A stretch of 41,181 nucleotides of DNA, from the NCBI GenBank assembly GCA_903884655.1, contig CAISFO010000085.1, positions 1-41,181 on the forward strand, given 5' to 3'. A program made the position numbers and the translations under genes. The DNA comes from an uncultured Holophagaceae bacterium. Lineage in GTDB: Bacteria; Acidobacteriota; Holophagae; Holophagales; Holophagaceae. Below are positions 6,002 to 14,488 of the stretch, one piece after another. A model generated the notes under the pieces. The model was given only the letters and a program-made list of their open reading frames with translations. It searched no databases and was not told the DNA's origin. Position 1 is the first letter of the stretch. Each line of letters starts with the position of its first letter.

Positions 6002-8668
6002 GTGACTGGTATCCCCCTCCGATTGCGGGTGAACGGCCGTGAGGTTGCGGCTCAGGCAGGAACCACACTGCTTTCGCTCTGCCAGGCGGAAGGGATCCGG
6101 ATCCCGACCCTCTGCTCGGACCCCCGCCTGAAGCCGGCCTCCACCTGCCGGCTTTGTGAAGTGGAAGTGCTGGGGGAAGCACGGCCCCTCTGTGCCTGCG
6201 CCACCGAGGTGAGGGAGGGAATGGTGGTGGAGACCCACACCCCCGAGCTGGAGGCCTTCCGCAGGACCATGCTCGAACGGTATGCGGCCCATATCCCGGC
6301 GGAGGATCCTGTGCGGCTGGCGGGGAAGCCCTTCCGGGCCCTGCTGGATGCCTACGGCGTGGAACCTGCCGGAAGCCGGCGGCCCGAACTGAAACATCCA
6401 GACCATCCGTACCTCGATGTGGACCTCTCCTGGTGCGTGGCTTGCGGCCGCTGTGTCCGCATCTGCAGCGAAGTGCAGGGCCAGGACGTCTGGACCTTCG
6501 CGGGCCGCGGAATGGACGTGCATCTGGTTCCCGAGCTGGCCGCGGGCCTGGCCGCCAGCGGCTGCGTCAGTTGCGGCACCTGCGCGGACGCGTGCCCCAC
6601 CGGGGCCATCGAAGATGTGGCCAGGCTGAGCGCAGGGCTGCCGGATCAGTGGATCCGGACCACCTGCCCCTACTGCGGCACAGGTTGTGAAATGCAGGTG
6701 GGCGTGAAGGAAGGGCGCATCACCGAGATCAGGCCCGCCCTCGACGCTCCGGTGAACCAGGGCCACCTCTGCGTGAAGGGCCGCTATGGATTCGGCTTCA
6801 CAGACGCGCCGGATCGCATCACCACACCCATGCTCCGGCGGGAAGGCGGCTGGGTCGAAGTGGCCTGGGACGAGGCCCTGGATGCGGCCGCCTCGGCCCT
6901 GCGGCGGGCCGACGGGAAGGCCGGGGTGCTGGCCTCCAGCCGGGTCACGAACGAGGAGAACTACCTGGCCCAGAAATTTGCACGGCTGGCCCTGCGCACC
7001 CACAACGTGGACTGCTGCGCCCGGGTCTGCCACGCCCCCAGCGCCGCGGGGCTGGGCCAGACCTTCGGCACCGGCGCCGCCACCAACAGTTTCGCCGACA
7101 TCGAGAAGGCCGGATTGATCCTCTTGGTGGGGGCCAATCCCACCGAGAACCACCCCATCGTCGGCGCGCGGATCCGGCAGCGGGCCCGGGCCGGGATCCC
7201 GCTGATCGTCGTGGACCCGCGGCGGACGGAACTCGCGGCCCTGGCGGAGATCCACCTCGCACCGCGCCCCGGTACGAACCTGCCCCTGTTCCTGGCCATG
7301 GCCGGTGTGATCCTCGAGGAAGGACTGGCGGACACGACCTTCATGGATGCTCGCACCGAGAACCTGGAGACTTCCGCGGCCTCCACGCAGCGGTGGACCC
7401 CGGAATCCGCCGCCGAGGTCTGCGGGGTACCGGCCGAAGACATTCGCCGGGCAGCGGTGCGCTATGCTTCCGTCAAACCCGCCATGTGCCTGCACGGGCT
7501 GGGGGTCACCGAGCACATCCAGGGCACGGATGGCGTCTCGGCCCTGGCCCACCTGGCCCTGCTCACGGGCAACGTGGGCCTGCCCGGCTCCGGCGTGAAT
7601 CCCCTGCGCGGCCAGAACAACGTGCAGGGCAGCGCCCAGATGGGCTGCGAGCCTTCGCGCCTCACGGGCTACCAGAAGGTCGCCCAGGCCAAGGTCGTCC
7701 ACGAAGCCGTCTGGGGCGTGGAATTGCCTGTGGAGCCGGGGCTCAATGCGTTGGACATGATCGTGGCGGCCGGGGAAGGCCGCCTGAAGGCGCTGCTGGT
7801 CATCGGCTACGATCCGCTGCTGAGCCATCCCAATGCCGAGGCCACCGCCGAGAATCTGCACGGGCTGGACGACCTCATTGTGGTGGACCTCTTCCTGACG
7901 GAGACCGCCAAGGCCTTCGGCACGGTCTTCCTGCCGGCCGCCAGTCCCTTCGAAAAGGAGGGCACCTTCATGAACGGCGAGCGCCGGGTCCAGCGGGTGC
8001 GTCAGACGGTGCCGCCGAAAGGCGCCAGCCGGACGGACCTGGACATCCTCTGCGGATTGGCGGAACGCCTGGGGGTCGGGGCCCACTTCCGGTACACCGG
8101 TGCCTCCGAGGTCTGGGACGAGGCCTGTCGCACCTGGCCCGCCATCGCGGGGATCAACTACGGCCGACTGGACCGGGAGGGCGGCCTGCAGTGGCCCTGC
8201 CCGGCGGTGGACCACCCCGGGACGCCGGTGCTGCACGGGGAGACTTTCCCAGGCGGGGGCAGGGCCGCCTTCCGGCCCCTGGTCTGGACCCCCAGCGGGG
8301 AGGCCGTGGATGCCCACTATCCCTTCCTGCTGAACACGGGGCGCAGCCTCTTCCATTTCAACGCCGCGACCATGACCGGCCGGACCCGCAATCGGGAACT
8401 GCGCCCTGAGGGCCGGCTGGAGCTGCACCCGGCGGATGCGGCGAGCCTTGAGGTAGGTGAGGGAGACGCCGTCCAGGTGCAGAGCCGCCACGGGGCTTTC
8501 ACGCTGCGTGCCCACTTGACCACACAGGTGCGGGCCGGGGAGCTCTTCGCCACTTTCCAGGACGTGGAAGCCTACGTGAACCGGGCCACGGGGACGGGGC
8601 AGGATGGAACCACCGGAACGCCGGAGTACAAAGTCACCGCCGTCACCCTGCGCAGGTGGGATGGCTAG
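6002..8668 (+). CDS. Formate dehydrogenase catalytic subunit, NuoG-like N-terminus, Cys type
   Basis: An 888-residue molybdopterin oxidoreductase. Order of domains: a 2Fe-2S ferredoxin domain (cysteines in TLCSDPRLKPASTCRLCEVE), two 4Fe-4S clusters of ferredoxin type (CVACGRCVRIC and CVSCGTCADACPTGAI), a further 4Fe-4S site at the start of the molybdopterin domain (CPYCGTGCEM), and the bis-MGD catalytic domain. The active-site segment CARVCHAPS matches formate dehydrogenase H, with Cys343 where FdhF has selenocysteine. The NuoG-type His-Cys (DCxxC) cluster is not evident. No twin-arginine signal, so it is probably cytoplasmic. The GTG at 6002 has GGAG at 5990-5993; a GTG at 5993 is the alternative. 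No electron-transfer beta/gamma subunit or fdhD lies nearby, so the partner must be encoded elsewhere. The 3' end overlaps the convergent gene by 4 nt. Confidence 0.88.
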   Translation: MTGIPLRLRVNGREVAAQAGTTLLSLCQAEGIRIPTLCSDPRLKPASTCRLCEVEVLGEARPLCACATEVREGMVVETHTPELEAFRRTMLERYAAHIPAEDPVRLAGKPFRALLDAYGVEPAGSRRPELKHPDHPYLDVDLSWCVACGRCVRICSEVQGQDVWTFAGRGMDVHLVPELAAGLAASGCVSCGTCADACPTGAIEDVARLSAGLPDQWIRTTCPYCGTGCEMQVGVKEGRITEIRPALDAPVNQGHLCVKGRYGFGFTDAPDRITTPMLRREGGWVEVAWDEALDAAASALRRADGKAGVLASSRVTNEENYLAQKFARLALRTHNVDCCARVCHAPSAAGLGQTFGTGAATNSFADIEKAGLILLVGANPTENHPIVGARIRQRARAGIPLIVVDPRRTELAALAEIHLAPRPGTNLPLFLAMAGVILEEGLADTTFMDARTENLETSAASTQRWTPESAAEVCGVPAEDIRRAAVRYASVKPAMCLHGLGVTEHIQGTDGVSALAHLALLTGNVGLPGSGVNPLRGQNNVQGSAQMGCEPSRLTGYQKVAQAKVVHEAVWGVELPVEPGLNALDMIVAAGEGRLKALLVIGYDPLLSHPNAEATAENLHGLDDLIVVDLFLTETAKAFGTVFLPAASPFEKEGTFMNGERRVQRVRQTVPPKGASRTDLDILCGLAERLGVGAHFRYTGASEVWDEACRTWPAIAGINYGRLDREGGLQWPCPAVDHPGTPVLHGETFPGGGRAAFRPLVWTPSGEAVDAHYPFLLNTGRSLFHFNAATMTGRTRNRELRPEGRLELHPADAASLEVGEGDAVQVQSRHGAFTLRAHLTTQVRAGELFATFQDVEAYVNRATGTGQDGTTGTPEYKVTAVTLRRWDG

Positions 8669-9612
8669 ATTCCACCGCGGTTAAAGGTGGGCACCGGATC
8701 CGGGTCGATGGCGATTTCAGAGCCGTCGTCGAGGATGAGCACGGGTTGATCCCCATCGCGCACATCGACGATGGTGCGGCCCCGCAACCGCTCCTTCCGG
8801 CCGTGATGCCAGGAGATGCCGACCGGGTAGGTGCGCCGGTAGGCGTCCAGGGGTCTCTCCATCCAGTGGCAGAGCCGCTGCAGGGCAGCCTGAAGGGCCG
8901 CCTCGAAGCCCTTGGGCGGCTCGGGATCCAGGCCCGCCGCGGTCAGGAAGGTTTCGGAGGCGGGGCGGTCGCCGAGGCCCTCGGCCACCCAGTGGCGGGT
9001 GCCGGTGGCAGGGGCGTGTCCCGCGATGACGACAGGGCGATCATGGTGGATGCCGAGCCAGAGGGAGACCCGGCCGCAGGGACCTGTGCCATCAAAGTCC
9101 AGGGGCTGCTGGGCGTCGTCGTGGAAGACCACGGCCCGCAGGGGCAGCCACTCGAAGGTTTCCACCACCTTGGCCCCCACCGGGCCCCGGTGCTCCCTGC
9201 GCAGCCCGGCCACCGCCTCGGCGAAGGTCTGCCGGAGTCCCGCCAGGCTGAGCACGCCTTCGGGCAACCCCAGGCTGCTGAGGGTCAATGGGAATTCGTG
9301 CCAGTCCGCCGCCAGAGCCGGGATCACCTGCTGGAACAGGATGAGGGCTGGATCCCAGTCCCAGTGGCGGGCGGGCTCATAGCCGAGCTCACGGCAGAGT
9401 TCGAACCAGGCCCGCTCGGGGGCAAGGGAACCCGGCTGGTAGGCGGACCGGCCGTCCAGGAAGAGCTCGCAGCTGGGACCGGCGGCTGTCTCCCGGCGGC
9501 AGAGGCCCAGTTCGTGCCGGCCAAGGGTGGCCAGGGTGGTCTCCCGGTACGGATGGTCTTCCTGCCGCAGCACCCTCAGCGGCGCTCCGAGGATCCAAGC
9601 GTCCATGACCAT
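8665..9612 (-). CDS. Hypothetical protein, about 315 residues
   Basis: A soluble-looking protein with no signal peptide or membrane segment and no family I recognise. It is rich in Trp, Glu and Arg and has conserved-looking segments such as HWDWDPALILFQQVIPALAADWHEF and a C-terminal RTIVDVRDGDQPVLILDDGSEI with alternating hydrophobics that suggests beta strands. The codon use matches its neighbours. The start is uncertain: the ATG at 9612 has AGGGGG 5 nt upstream; other candidates are 9606 and 9630. It is read in the same direction as the SpoIID gene, 73 nt after that gene's stop, and may end the same transcript. Confidence 0.6.
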   Translation of the reverse strand: MVMDAWILGAPLRVLRQEDHPYRETTLATLGRHELGLCRRETAAGPSCELFLDGRSAYQPGSLAPERAWFELCRELGYEPARHWDWDPALILFQQVIPALAADWHEFPLTLSSLGLPEGVLSLAGLRQTFAEAVAGLRREHRGPVGAKVVETFEWLPLRAVVFHDDAQQPLDFDGTGPCGRVSLWLGIHHDRPVVIAGHAPATGTRHWVAEGLGDRPASETFLTAAGLDPEPPKGFEAALQAALQRLCHWMERPLDAYRRTYPVGISWHHGRKERLRGRTIVDVRDGDQPVLILDDGSEIAIDPDPVPTFNRGGI

Positions 9613-9685
9613 GCCCACCCCCTGAGCCAACCTGGGTCAGACCGGATCCCCCGTCAATGGATGGAAGGAAAGAACCGGCCTGATT

Positions 9686-11791
9686 TCAATCGACCCGCTG
9701 GAGCGTCATGCCTGGGTAGTAGTGCTGGAGGATCTGCTGGAAGGTGGAGCCTTCCAGGGCCATGCCGTAGGCGCCGGTCTGGCACATACCCAGGCCGTGG
9801 CCCCAGCCCCGGCCATAGAAGATCCAGCGGCGGCTGGCCCCCTGGCCCACGGTGAGCCAGCGGAACACGTTGTCCTTGAGCCCCAGCAGGCCCCGGATGT
9901 GCATGCCCCGCACCCGGTGGGGCGACCCCTGGGTATCCACCAGGTTGAGGTCGAGGACCCGGCCCTGGTCATCGTACTGGGCCCTGAGTTCCTTGATGCC
10001 GGGCACCTTGATGCGTTTGCGGACCGTGGCCAGCAGGTCCGCCTCGGTGTACTCCACCCGCCAGTGGGCCATGGGATTGTAGCGGTCCCAGGCGGCACCG
10101 TCGGGATCGAGGCGTCGCACCAGCACCTGGGCGGGACCCGCCTCCCCGGGAATCCACTTGAGGCGATCACCCACCTGGATATCGGCCCTTGAGACGAGCT
10201 TCAGACTGCCGTCGGGCCCCTCTTCCGCCAATAGCAGGGCTGGGGCCAACGCCAGTGGCTCGGGACCTCCCCGCTTGCGGCGCACCTGCCGGTCCAGGAG
10301 CAGCGAGCCTTCTCCAGGGGTGAAGGGTTCCAGTTCCTGCCACAGGCGCCCCAGCGTCTGGAGGGCCTGGCGGAGCGTGATGGGCTCACGGGCGCTCCAG
10401 GCCGAGGCGGGAACCACGCCCCGCCGGGTGAGGAAGGCCGCCAGCAGACGATCCCCAGGGAGGGCATCCGGCAGGAAGTAGGCTGCATCCTGGGGGCGTT
10501 CCTGCCCCGCTACGACCCGATGGAACCCTAAGGCCCGGGCCAGGGCCAGGAAGAGGTTGCCCTCGCGGGCCAGCGGCTCGTTCTCCAGTGCCAGTCGATC
10601 CTGGAGGAACCGCACAGGCTGGGCCAGATCCTCTGCGGTAGCTGGCCTGGCGAGGCGTTCGCCCGAAAGCCGGTCGGCAGGAATGGCGCCGGAGGCCAGG
10701 CGCAGCAGCTCCCAGCTGAGCCAGGGTTGCTGTGCTTCGGCCGTGACCGCCACTCCGGAGGCGTAGGGAAGGGCCAGGGGCTTAGTGGGGTAACAGGTCA
10801 CGGCATGGAGATAGGGCGCGTCGCCTCCGAACACGTTGGCCACGTCGGTGGTGTGCCCGCCGCAATTGGCCATGAACAGGGCCTGGATGGGCTTGCCGCC
10901 GTAGGTGGCGAACAGCCCTTCGGTCTCAAGGACAGCGCGGTCCGTCAGGGACTGTTCCCCATCCCGGCCTCCATAAACCTGGTCGGCCACCGTATCGCCC
11001 ATGTCGAAGCCATCGGCCGCACGCTTGCCGCGGTTGGCCACGGCATAGGTTCGCGCGGCGACGGCCTGGGCCTTGAGTGCCTCGAGGCTTGGAAACTCCC
11101 AGGCGCCCATTTCCTTGGGCACCACGCCCCGCAGGTAGGTCTCCAGATCCAGGGTGTTCACCACGGTGAGGCGTCCCTGGGCATTGGGCAGGATCTCGAC
11201 CCTGCCCCGGTAGTGTCCCTTCCCCTGCAGGGCGGTCAGCTCTCCAATCGGCTTCAGCCAGATACCGCCGGTCGGCAGTGCCCTTCGCTCGTAGCGATCC
11301 GTGATGGCGTACAGGGCCCGTCCCTTGCGCGGCTTGCTGGGCCGTGCCTCGGAGGCCACCCACAGCTCGTCGTAGCCCAGGTCCTGGAGCTTCTGGAGCA
11401 TGGGCTCCGCTTCTCCCGCCTCGCCGAAGTGGCCGGTCAGCACCCGCCAGGTGTCCGCATCCGGGACCTTCATCCGGTCCGGCGCCTCCCCCAGTTCCCT
11501 CAGGCGCTTCATCACCGTCGCGGCCTCGGTGGCGGAGTGGGCGCGGCCCACCTGAACGCGGTACTCCGTGGCAGGATCCGAGACCCCCCGGCTGTCCCAC
11601 CAGATGCGCAGCTTCTCGTCCGGGGCCAGCTTCAACAGGGGCTTCCCGGCAAGGTCGCAGACCTGGCCGCCGCCCTCCAATGAAATGATCCACTCCGTGG
11701 CCTGGGTATCGAGGCCGATCCTCAGTGGGGGCTGGGCTGCGCTGGCGGAAACCAGGGAAAGCACCAGGGCGGGGACGAGAAAGGGCTTCAT
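9686..11791 (-). CDS. Secreted SPOR/SpoIID (LytB) cell-wall protein
   Basis: A 701-residue exported protein. Residues 1-19 form a signal peptide (ending SASAAQ). A SPOR-like module follows (YRVQVGRAHSATEAATVMKRL and a second half around TWRVLTGHFGEAGEAEPMLQKL), which in SPOR proteins binds denuded glycan. The SpoIID domain starts near VNTLDLETYLRGVVPKEM, with the catalytic Glu in PKEM and the LEALKAQAVAARTYAVAN helix, then MANCGGHTTDV, and ends with GRGWGHGLGMCQTGAYGMA. SpoIID enzymes are lytic transglycosylases that act on glycan lacking stem peptides. The protein is about twice the length of Bacillus SpoIID because of an insert between the GG and GHG motifs. The ATG at 11791 shares its A with the stop of the upstream beta-lactamase-like gene. 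Likely periplasmic, in division or wall turnover. Confidence 0.85.
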   Translation of the reverse strand: MKPFLVPALVLSLVSASAAQPPLRIGLDTQATEWIISLEGGGQVCDLAGKPLLKLAPDEKLRIWWDSRGVSDPATEYRVQVGRAHSATEAATVMKRLRELGEAPDRMKVPDADTWRVLTGHFGEAGEAEPMLQKLQDLGYDELWVASEARPSKPRKGRALYAITDRYERRALPTGGIWLKPIGELTALQGKGHYRGRVEILPNAQGRLTVVNTLDLETYLRGVVPKEMGAWEFPSLEALKAQAVAARTYAVANRGKRAADGFDMGDTVADQVYGGRDGEQSLTDRAVLETEGLFATYGGKPIQALFMANCGGHTTDVANVFGGDAPYLHAVTCYPTKPLALPYASGVAVTAEAQQPWLSWELLRLASGAIPADRLSGERLARPATAEDLAQPVRFLQDRLALENEPLAREGNLFLALARALGFHRVVAGQERPQDAAYFLPDALPGDRLLAAFLTRRGVVPASAWSAREPITLRQALQTLGRLWQELEPFTPGEGSLLLDRQVRRKRGGPEPLALAPALLLAEEGPDGSLKLVSRADIQVGDRLKWIPGEAGPAQVLVRRLDPDGAAWDRYNPMAHWRVEYTEADLLATVRKRIKVPGIKELRAQYDDQGRVLDLNLVDTQGSPHRVRGMHIRGLLGLKDNVFRWLTVGQGASRRWIFYGRGWGHGLGMCQTGAYGMALEGSTFQQILQHYYPGMTLQRVD

Positions 11792-12744
11792 CAACCGGAT
11801 TGTCCCACGAATCGAGAGAGCAGCTTCCAGCGGCGGGCCCTGAGGGCTTCTGCATCCAGCAGGATGCCGCCGGGGCCTCTTCGGTGCAGGAGGAGGCTGA
11901 TGCAGGCCCCGTCGGCGGGCCGGAAGAGCAGGGCCGGGCCCGTGTAGCCGAGGTGGTACCACCAGCCTGAGGGAAGGCCTGATCCGGCCATGGGCACCGG
12001 TGCCGGGCCGGGCCCATCGTCAGTGGGGTCTTCCAGGACCTGGAGGCCGATTCCCGGAGGCAATCTCGACAACAACTGTCCATAACTACCTTCAGCCGAG
12101 AAGGACATCTGCAGGCCTAGCCCCCAGCGCGTGCCATTCTCGCCAGGCACCGACTCCTGGGCCATGCGCCCGGGCCAGCCGGCCGCCACCCAGCAGGCCA
12201 GTACCTGGCGGAGCTGGTCCGCCGATGCGCCGAATCCTGCGTGGCCCTGCATGCCGGCCCGGGCGTTGGCATCCTGGGGCAGGAGGGGATCCCGGGGCGG
12301 CGGAGGCTGGTGGGTGGCCAGGGACCAGGCGACGAGATCCGGGCCGTCCGGAACCTCGGTGGGGGCCTCGGACCAGGGCGCTGGACTGAGACCCAGCGCC
12401 CGTCCAAGGTGGGCGAAGGGGACACCGGTCTCCGCCTCCAGCAGCTCGGCCAGCAGGCGGTAGTTCAGATCTGAATAGGTGGCGAGTCCAGGGGTGGCGG
12501 GGCGGAGCAGGGGATGACCCGCCACATCCAATCGCAGCTGAATGGCCAAGGGTTCGCCCGTGAAGGGCCGCCAGGGCGGCAGACCCGAGCTATGGGAAAG
12601 CAGCTGGCGCACGGTGAGCGGGGCTTCCCGGGCCCGGAAGCCAAGGGACCAACGGCGGTCAGCGTCGAGATCAAGGAAGGCCAGGGCCAGCGGTGCCGTC
12701 ACCAGGGGTTTGGCGAGGGAGGCAAGGTCGTAGAAGGCACTCAC
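11791..12744 (-). CDS. Serine hydrolase of the beta-lactamase/class C PBP family, short N-terminus
   Basis: A 317-residue penicillin-recognising enzyme. The nucleophile motif SLAK is at residues 9-12, the second motif is YSD at 90-92 (the Y-x-N position), and HLGYTG late in the protein fits the third motif. Family members normally have 40 or more residues and two beta strands before S-x-x-K; here only eight residues precede it, and no signal peptide is visible. The GTG at 12744 overlaps the stop of the oxidoreductase gene (GTGA), and the reading frame upstream is open but does not resemble the missing strands. It may be an esterase-type cytoplasmic member, or an N-terminally trimmed and inactive one. 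It is coupled by overlap to the SpoIID gene downstream, which suggests peptidoglycan-related work. Confidence 0.75.
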   Translation of the reverse strand: MSAFYDLASLAKPLVTAPLALAFLDLDADRRWSLGFRAREAPLTVRQLLSHSSGLPPWRPFTGEPLAIQLRLDVAGHPLLRPATPGLATYSDLNYRLLAELLEAETGVPFAHLGRALGLSPAPWSEAPTEVPDGPDLVAWSLATHQPPPPRDPLLPQDANARAGMQGHAGFGASADQLRQVLACWVAAGWPGRMAQESVPGENGTRWGLGLQMSFSAEGSYGQLLSRLPPGIGLQVLEDPTDDGPGPAPVPMAGSGLPSGWWYHLGYTGPALLFRPADGACISLLLHRRGPGGILLDAEALRARRWKLLSRFVGQSG

Positions 12745-13706
12745 GCCTTGTTGATCTCCGCGAGGCTCTTGGCGACGGCCTTCTGCACCAGATCCGCCAC
12801 GTGCATGGCCTCCTGGCCTTCCTCCCAGGTGACGCCGTCCTTCCCGGTCCCGAGGCAGGCGGCGTGGAAGGCTTCGATCTCCAGGCGCAGGGGCTCGCCT
12901 TCTTCGATATCGGCGGTTTCCGGCCGCACCTGGGGGCCATCAGGGCCCATCACCAGGCGCAGCAGCTCCAGCTTCTGGGTTGCGAAATCGAGGCTGGCAT
13001 ACTCCTTGTCGCCGAAGGCCCGCAGGGTCCGTTCCTTCTTCCGGGCCACCCGGCTGGCGGTGACCGTGGCAAAGGCGCCCCCTTCGAATTTCAGGCGGGC
13101 GTTCACCAGGTCGGCGTAGGGCGTCAGGACCGGCACGCCCACGGCCTCCACATCGATCACGGGGCGCCCCACCAGGGCGCGCAGCAGGTCCAGATCGTGG
13201 ATCATCACATCCATCACCACATCCACTTCCAGGCTGCGGGCAGGGAAAGGCGATACCCGCACGGCCTCCAGAAAGCGTGGCTTGAAACCGCGCTCCCGCA
13301 GGGCGGTGACGGCTGGGTTGAAGCGCTCGAGATGGCCCACCTGGGCCACGATGCCTGGATTCAGCGCCCGGGCCTCGGCAAGGGCCTTCAGCAGGGCCAC
13401 GCCTTCCTCGAGGGTGGCCGCGAGGGGTTTCTCCATGAGCACATGCTTCCCTGCCCTGAGAGTCTGGATGCCAAGGGCGTGATGGAAGCCCGTGGGCGCT
13501 GCGATCTGCACGGCGTCCACATCGGCCAGGACCTGTTCCAGAGTGGCGGCCCAAGGAGCGTTGAACTTGGCGGCGATCTCCGGTCCCCGCTGGGGGTCGG
13601 GATCCACCACGGCAGCCAGGATGGCGTCCGCTGCGGAAGCGGCGATCCTGGCGTGGTGCTGCCCAAGGTGTCCCACCCCCACCACTGCGACCCGAAGCTT
13701 CGACAT
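12741..13706 (-). CDS. Gfo/Idh/MocA-family NAD(P)-dependent oxidoreductase
   Basis: A 321-residue dehydrogenase of the glucose-fructose oxidoreductase/inositol dehydrogenase family. The N-terminal Rossmann fold shows VGVGHLGQHH. The MEKPLA motif near residue 95 holds the conserved Lys. The C-terminal alpha/beta domain includes VMDVMIHDLDLLRALVG, with the His-Asp pair typical of the family. These enzymes oxidise or reduce sugars, cyclitols or nucleotide sugars. This substrate is unknown. A strong site (GGGAGGGA) sits just upstream of the ATG at 13706. It is the first gene of an overlapping trio with the beta-lactamase-like and SpoIID genes, which hints at a cell-envelope sugar, and it is divergent from a membrane protein gene 66 nt away. 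Confidence 0.88.
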   Translation of the reverse strand: MSKLRVAVVGVGHLGQHHARIAASAADAILAAVVDPDPQRGPEIAAKFNAPWAATLEQVLADVDAVQIAAPTGFHHALGIQTLRAGKHVLMEKPLAATLEEGVALLKALAEARALNPGIVAQVGHLERFNPAVTALRERGFKPRFLEAVRVSPFPARSLEVDVVMDVMIHDLDLLRALVGRPVIDVEAVGVPVLTPYADLVNARLKFEGGAFATVTASRVARKKERTLRAFGDKEYASLDFATQKLELLRLVMGPDGPQVRPETADIEEGEPLRLEIEAFHAACLGTGKDGVTWEEGQEAMHVADLVQKAVAKSLAEINKA

Positions 13707-13772
13707 GGCTCCCTCCCGACCAATCGAGCCTAACAGGGCTGTTACCCTGAATGCCTCCTACGCGAGGCAGAC

Positions 13773-14249
13773 ATGAACCTGAGACTCGAAGCGCTCAACC
13801 TACTCCGGTGGATTCACTTTCTGGCGATGTCCATCGGGGCTGGGGCAGCAGTGGTGGCCCTTCTCCTGTCCGGATTCGAGGAAGGCAGGGAGGACCTCCA
13901 GGGCCTGGCAGCCACCATCTGGGCCAAGGTGGTGTCCTGGTCCTTCCGGCTGGCCATCGTGGTGGGCATTGTCCTGCTGGTGGTGCTCATCCAGAACGGC
14001 ACGAATCCCTTCAAGGCCGGTATCTACCTCCACATCAAGCTCACGCTGGTCTTCATTCTCATCGGTCTATCCGAGATGACACCCAAAGCCCTGGCGGCAG
14101 GGCGACGCGGTTCCGCCTTGCTGGTGGTGGTGTTCTTCATGGCTGTGACCTTTACGGTGTTCAACAAGGGCATGTTCCGCAAAGAGGTTCCCCCGACGGT
14201 CCCCGTTCCCGTGGCCGCGGCCACGGCGGTCGCCGCTCCCGCTCGCTGA
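13773..14249 (+). CDS. Four-helix integral membrane protein, SirB/CopD-like
   Basis: A 158-residue membrane protein with four hydrophobic segments: about residues 10-32, 48-70, 85-98 and 112-130. Histidines occur in the first (RWIHFLAMS) and third (YLHIKLTL) helices, a pattern seen in small cytochrome-b-like or copper-associated proteins of the SirB/CopD kind. The tail is Pro/Ala/Val rich and low in complexity. GAGG lies 5 nt before the ATG. The function cannot be named. The paired His residues would suit heme or metal binding but may be chance. Confidence 0.7.
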   Translation: MNLRLEALNLLRWIHFLAMSIGAGAAVVALLLSGFEEGREDLQGLAATIWAKVVSWSFRLAIVVGIVLLVVLIQNGTNPFKAGIYLHIKLTLVFILIGLSEMTPKALAAGRRGSALLVVVFFMAVTFTVFNKGMFRKEVPPTVPVPVAAATAVAAPAR

Positions 14250-14290
14250 TAGGGCCGGCGTCAGAAAAACGTCGCCTATCGCCCCTCGCC

Positions 14291-14328
14291 CTTGGCGCCG
14301 GGTGGACTCTGGGCGCTACGGCGCCAAG
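14291..14328. terminator. Hairpin after the membrane protein gene
   Basis: CTTGGCGCC (14291-14299) pairs perfectly with GGCGCCAAG (14320-14328) around a 20-nt loop. No T tract follows on the plus strand. It lies in the gap between converging genes and may end transcription or be a structural repeat. Confidence 0.35.
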
Positions 14329-14340
14329 AGCCGATGGGAA

Positions 14341-14377
14341 CCTCAGTCCTCGGGCTCTTCGCAGTCCCCGTTGTGCC
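14341..14377 (-). repeat. Duplicated copy of the yebC 3' end
   Basis: Positions 14341-14377 match 14487-14523, the end of yebC, at 36 of 37 bases. Read on the minus strand the copy still encodes HNGDCEEPED and a stop; yebC ends [10 protein letters not shown]. The 109 bp between the copies shows no gene. It is a scar of a short tandem duplication or replacement of the gene tail. Confidence 0.85.
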
Positions 14378-14488
14378 GGAGGCCCCTCTCCGCGCGCCCG
14401 GGTCACGGGCGAGTGGGAGCAGGCCGTGGTGCGGCGTGCGATCGAGGGCAGCCAGACATGCTTGCGGTCTGGTGAGTGGCAGTGGTCC

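Noticed and set aside
7010..7040. Selenocysteine (UGA) at the formate dehydrogenase active site
   Set aside because: The codon is TGC for Cys343, so no recoding is needed.
5801..8515. Long open frame on the minus strand opposite formate dehydrogenase
   Set aside because: Antisense to a gene with a full set of cofactor motifs; composition typical of a GC shadow.
14251..14275. Terminator directly after the four-helix membrane protein gene
   Set aside because: The imperfect pairing TAGG..CG/CG..CCTA around an A-rich loop is weak and has no T tract.
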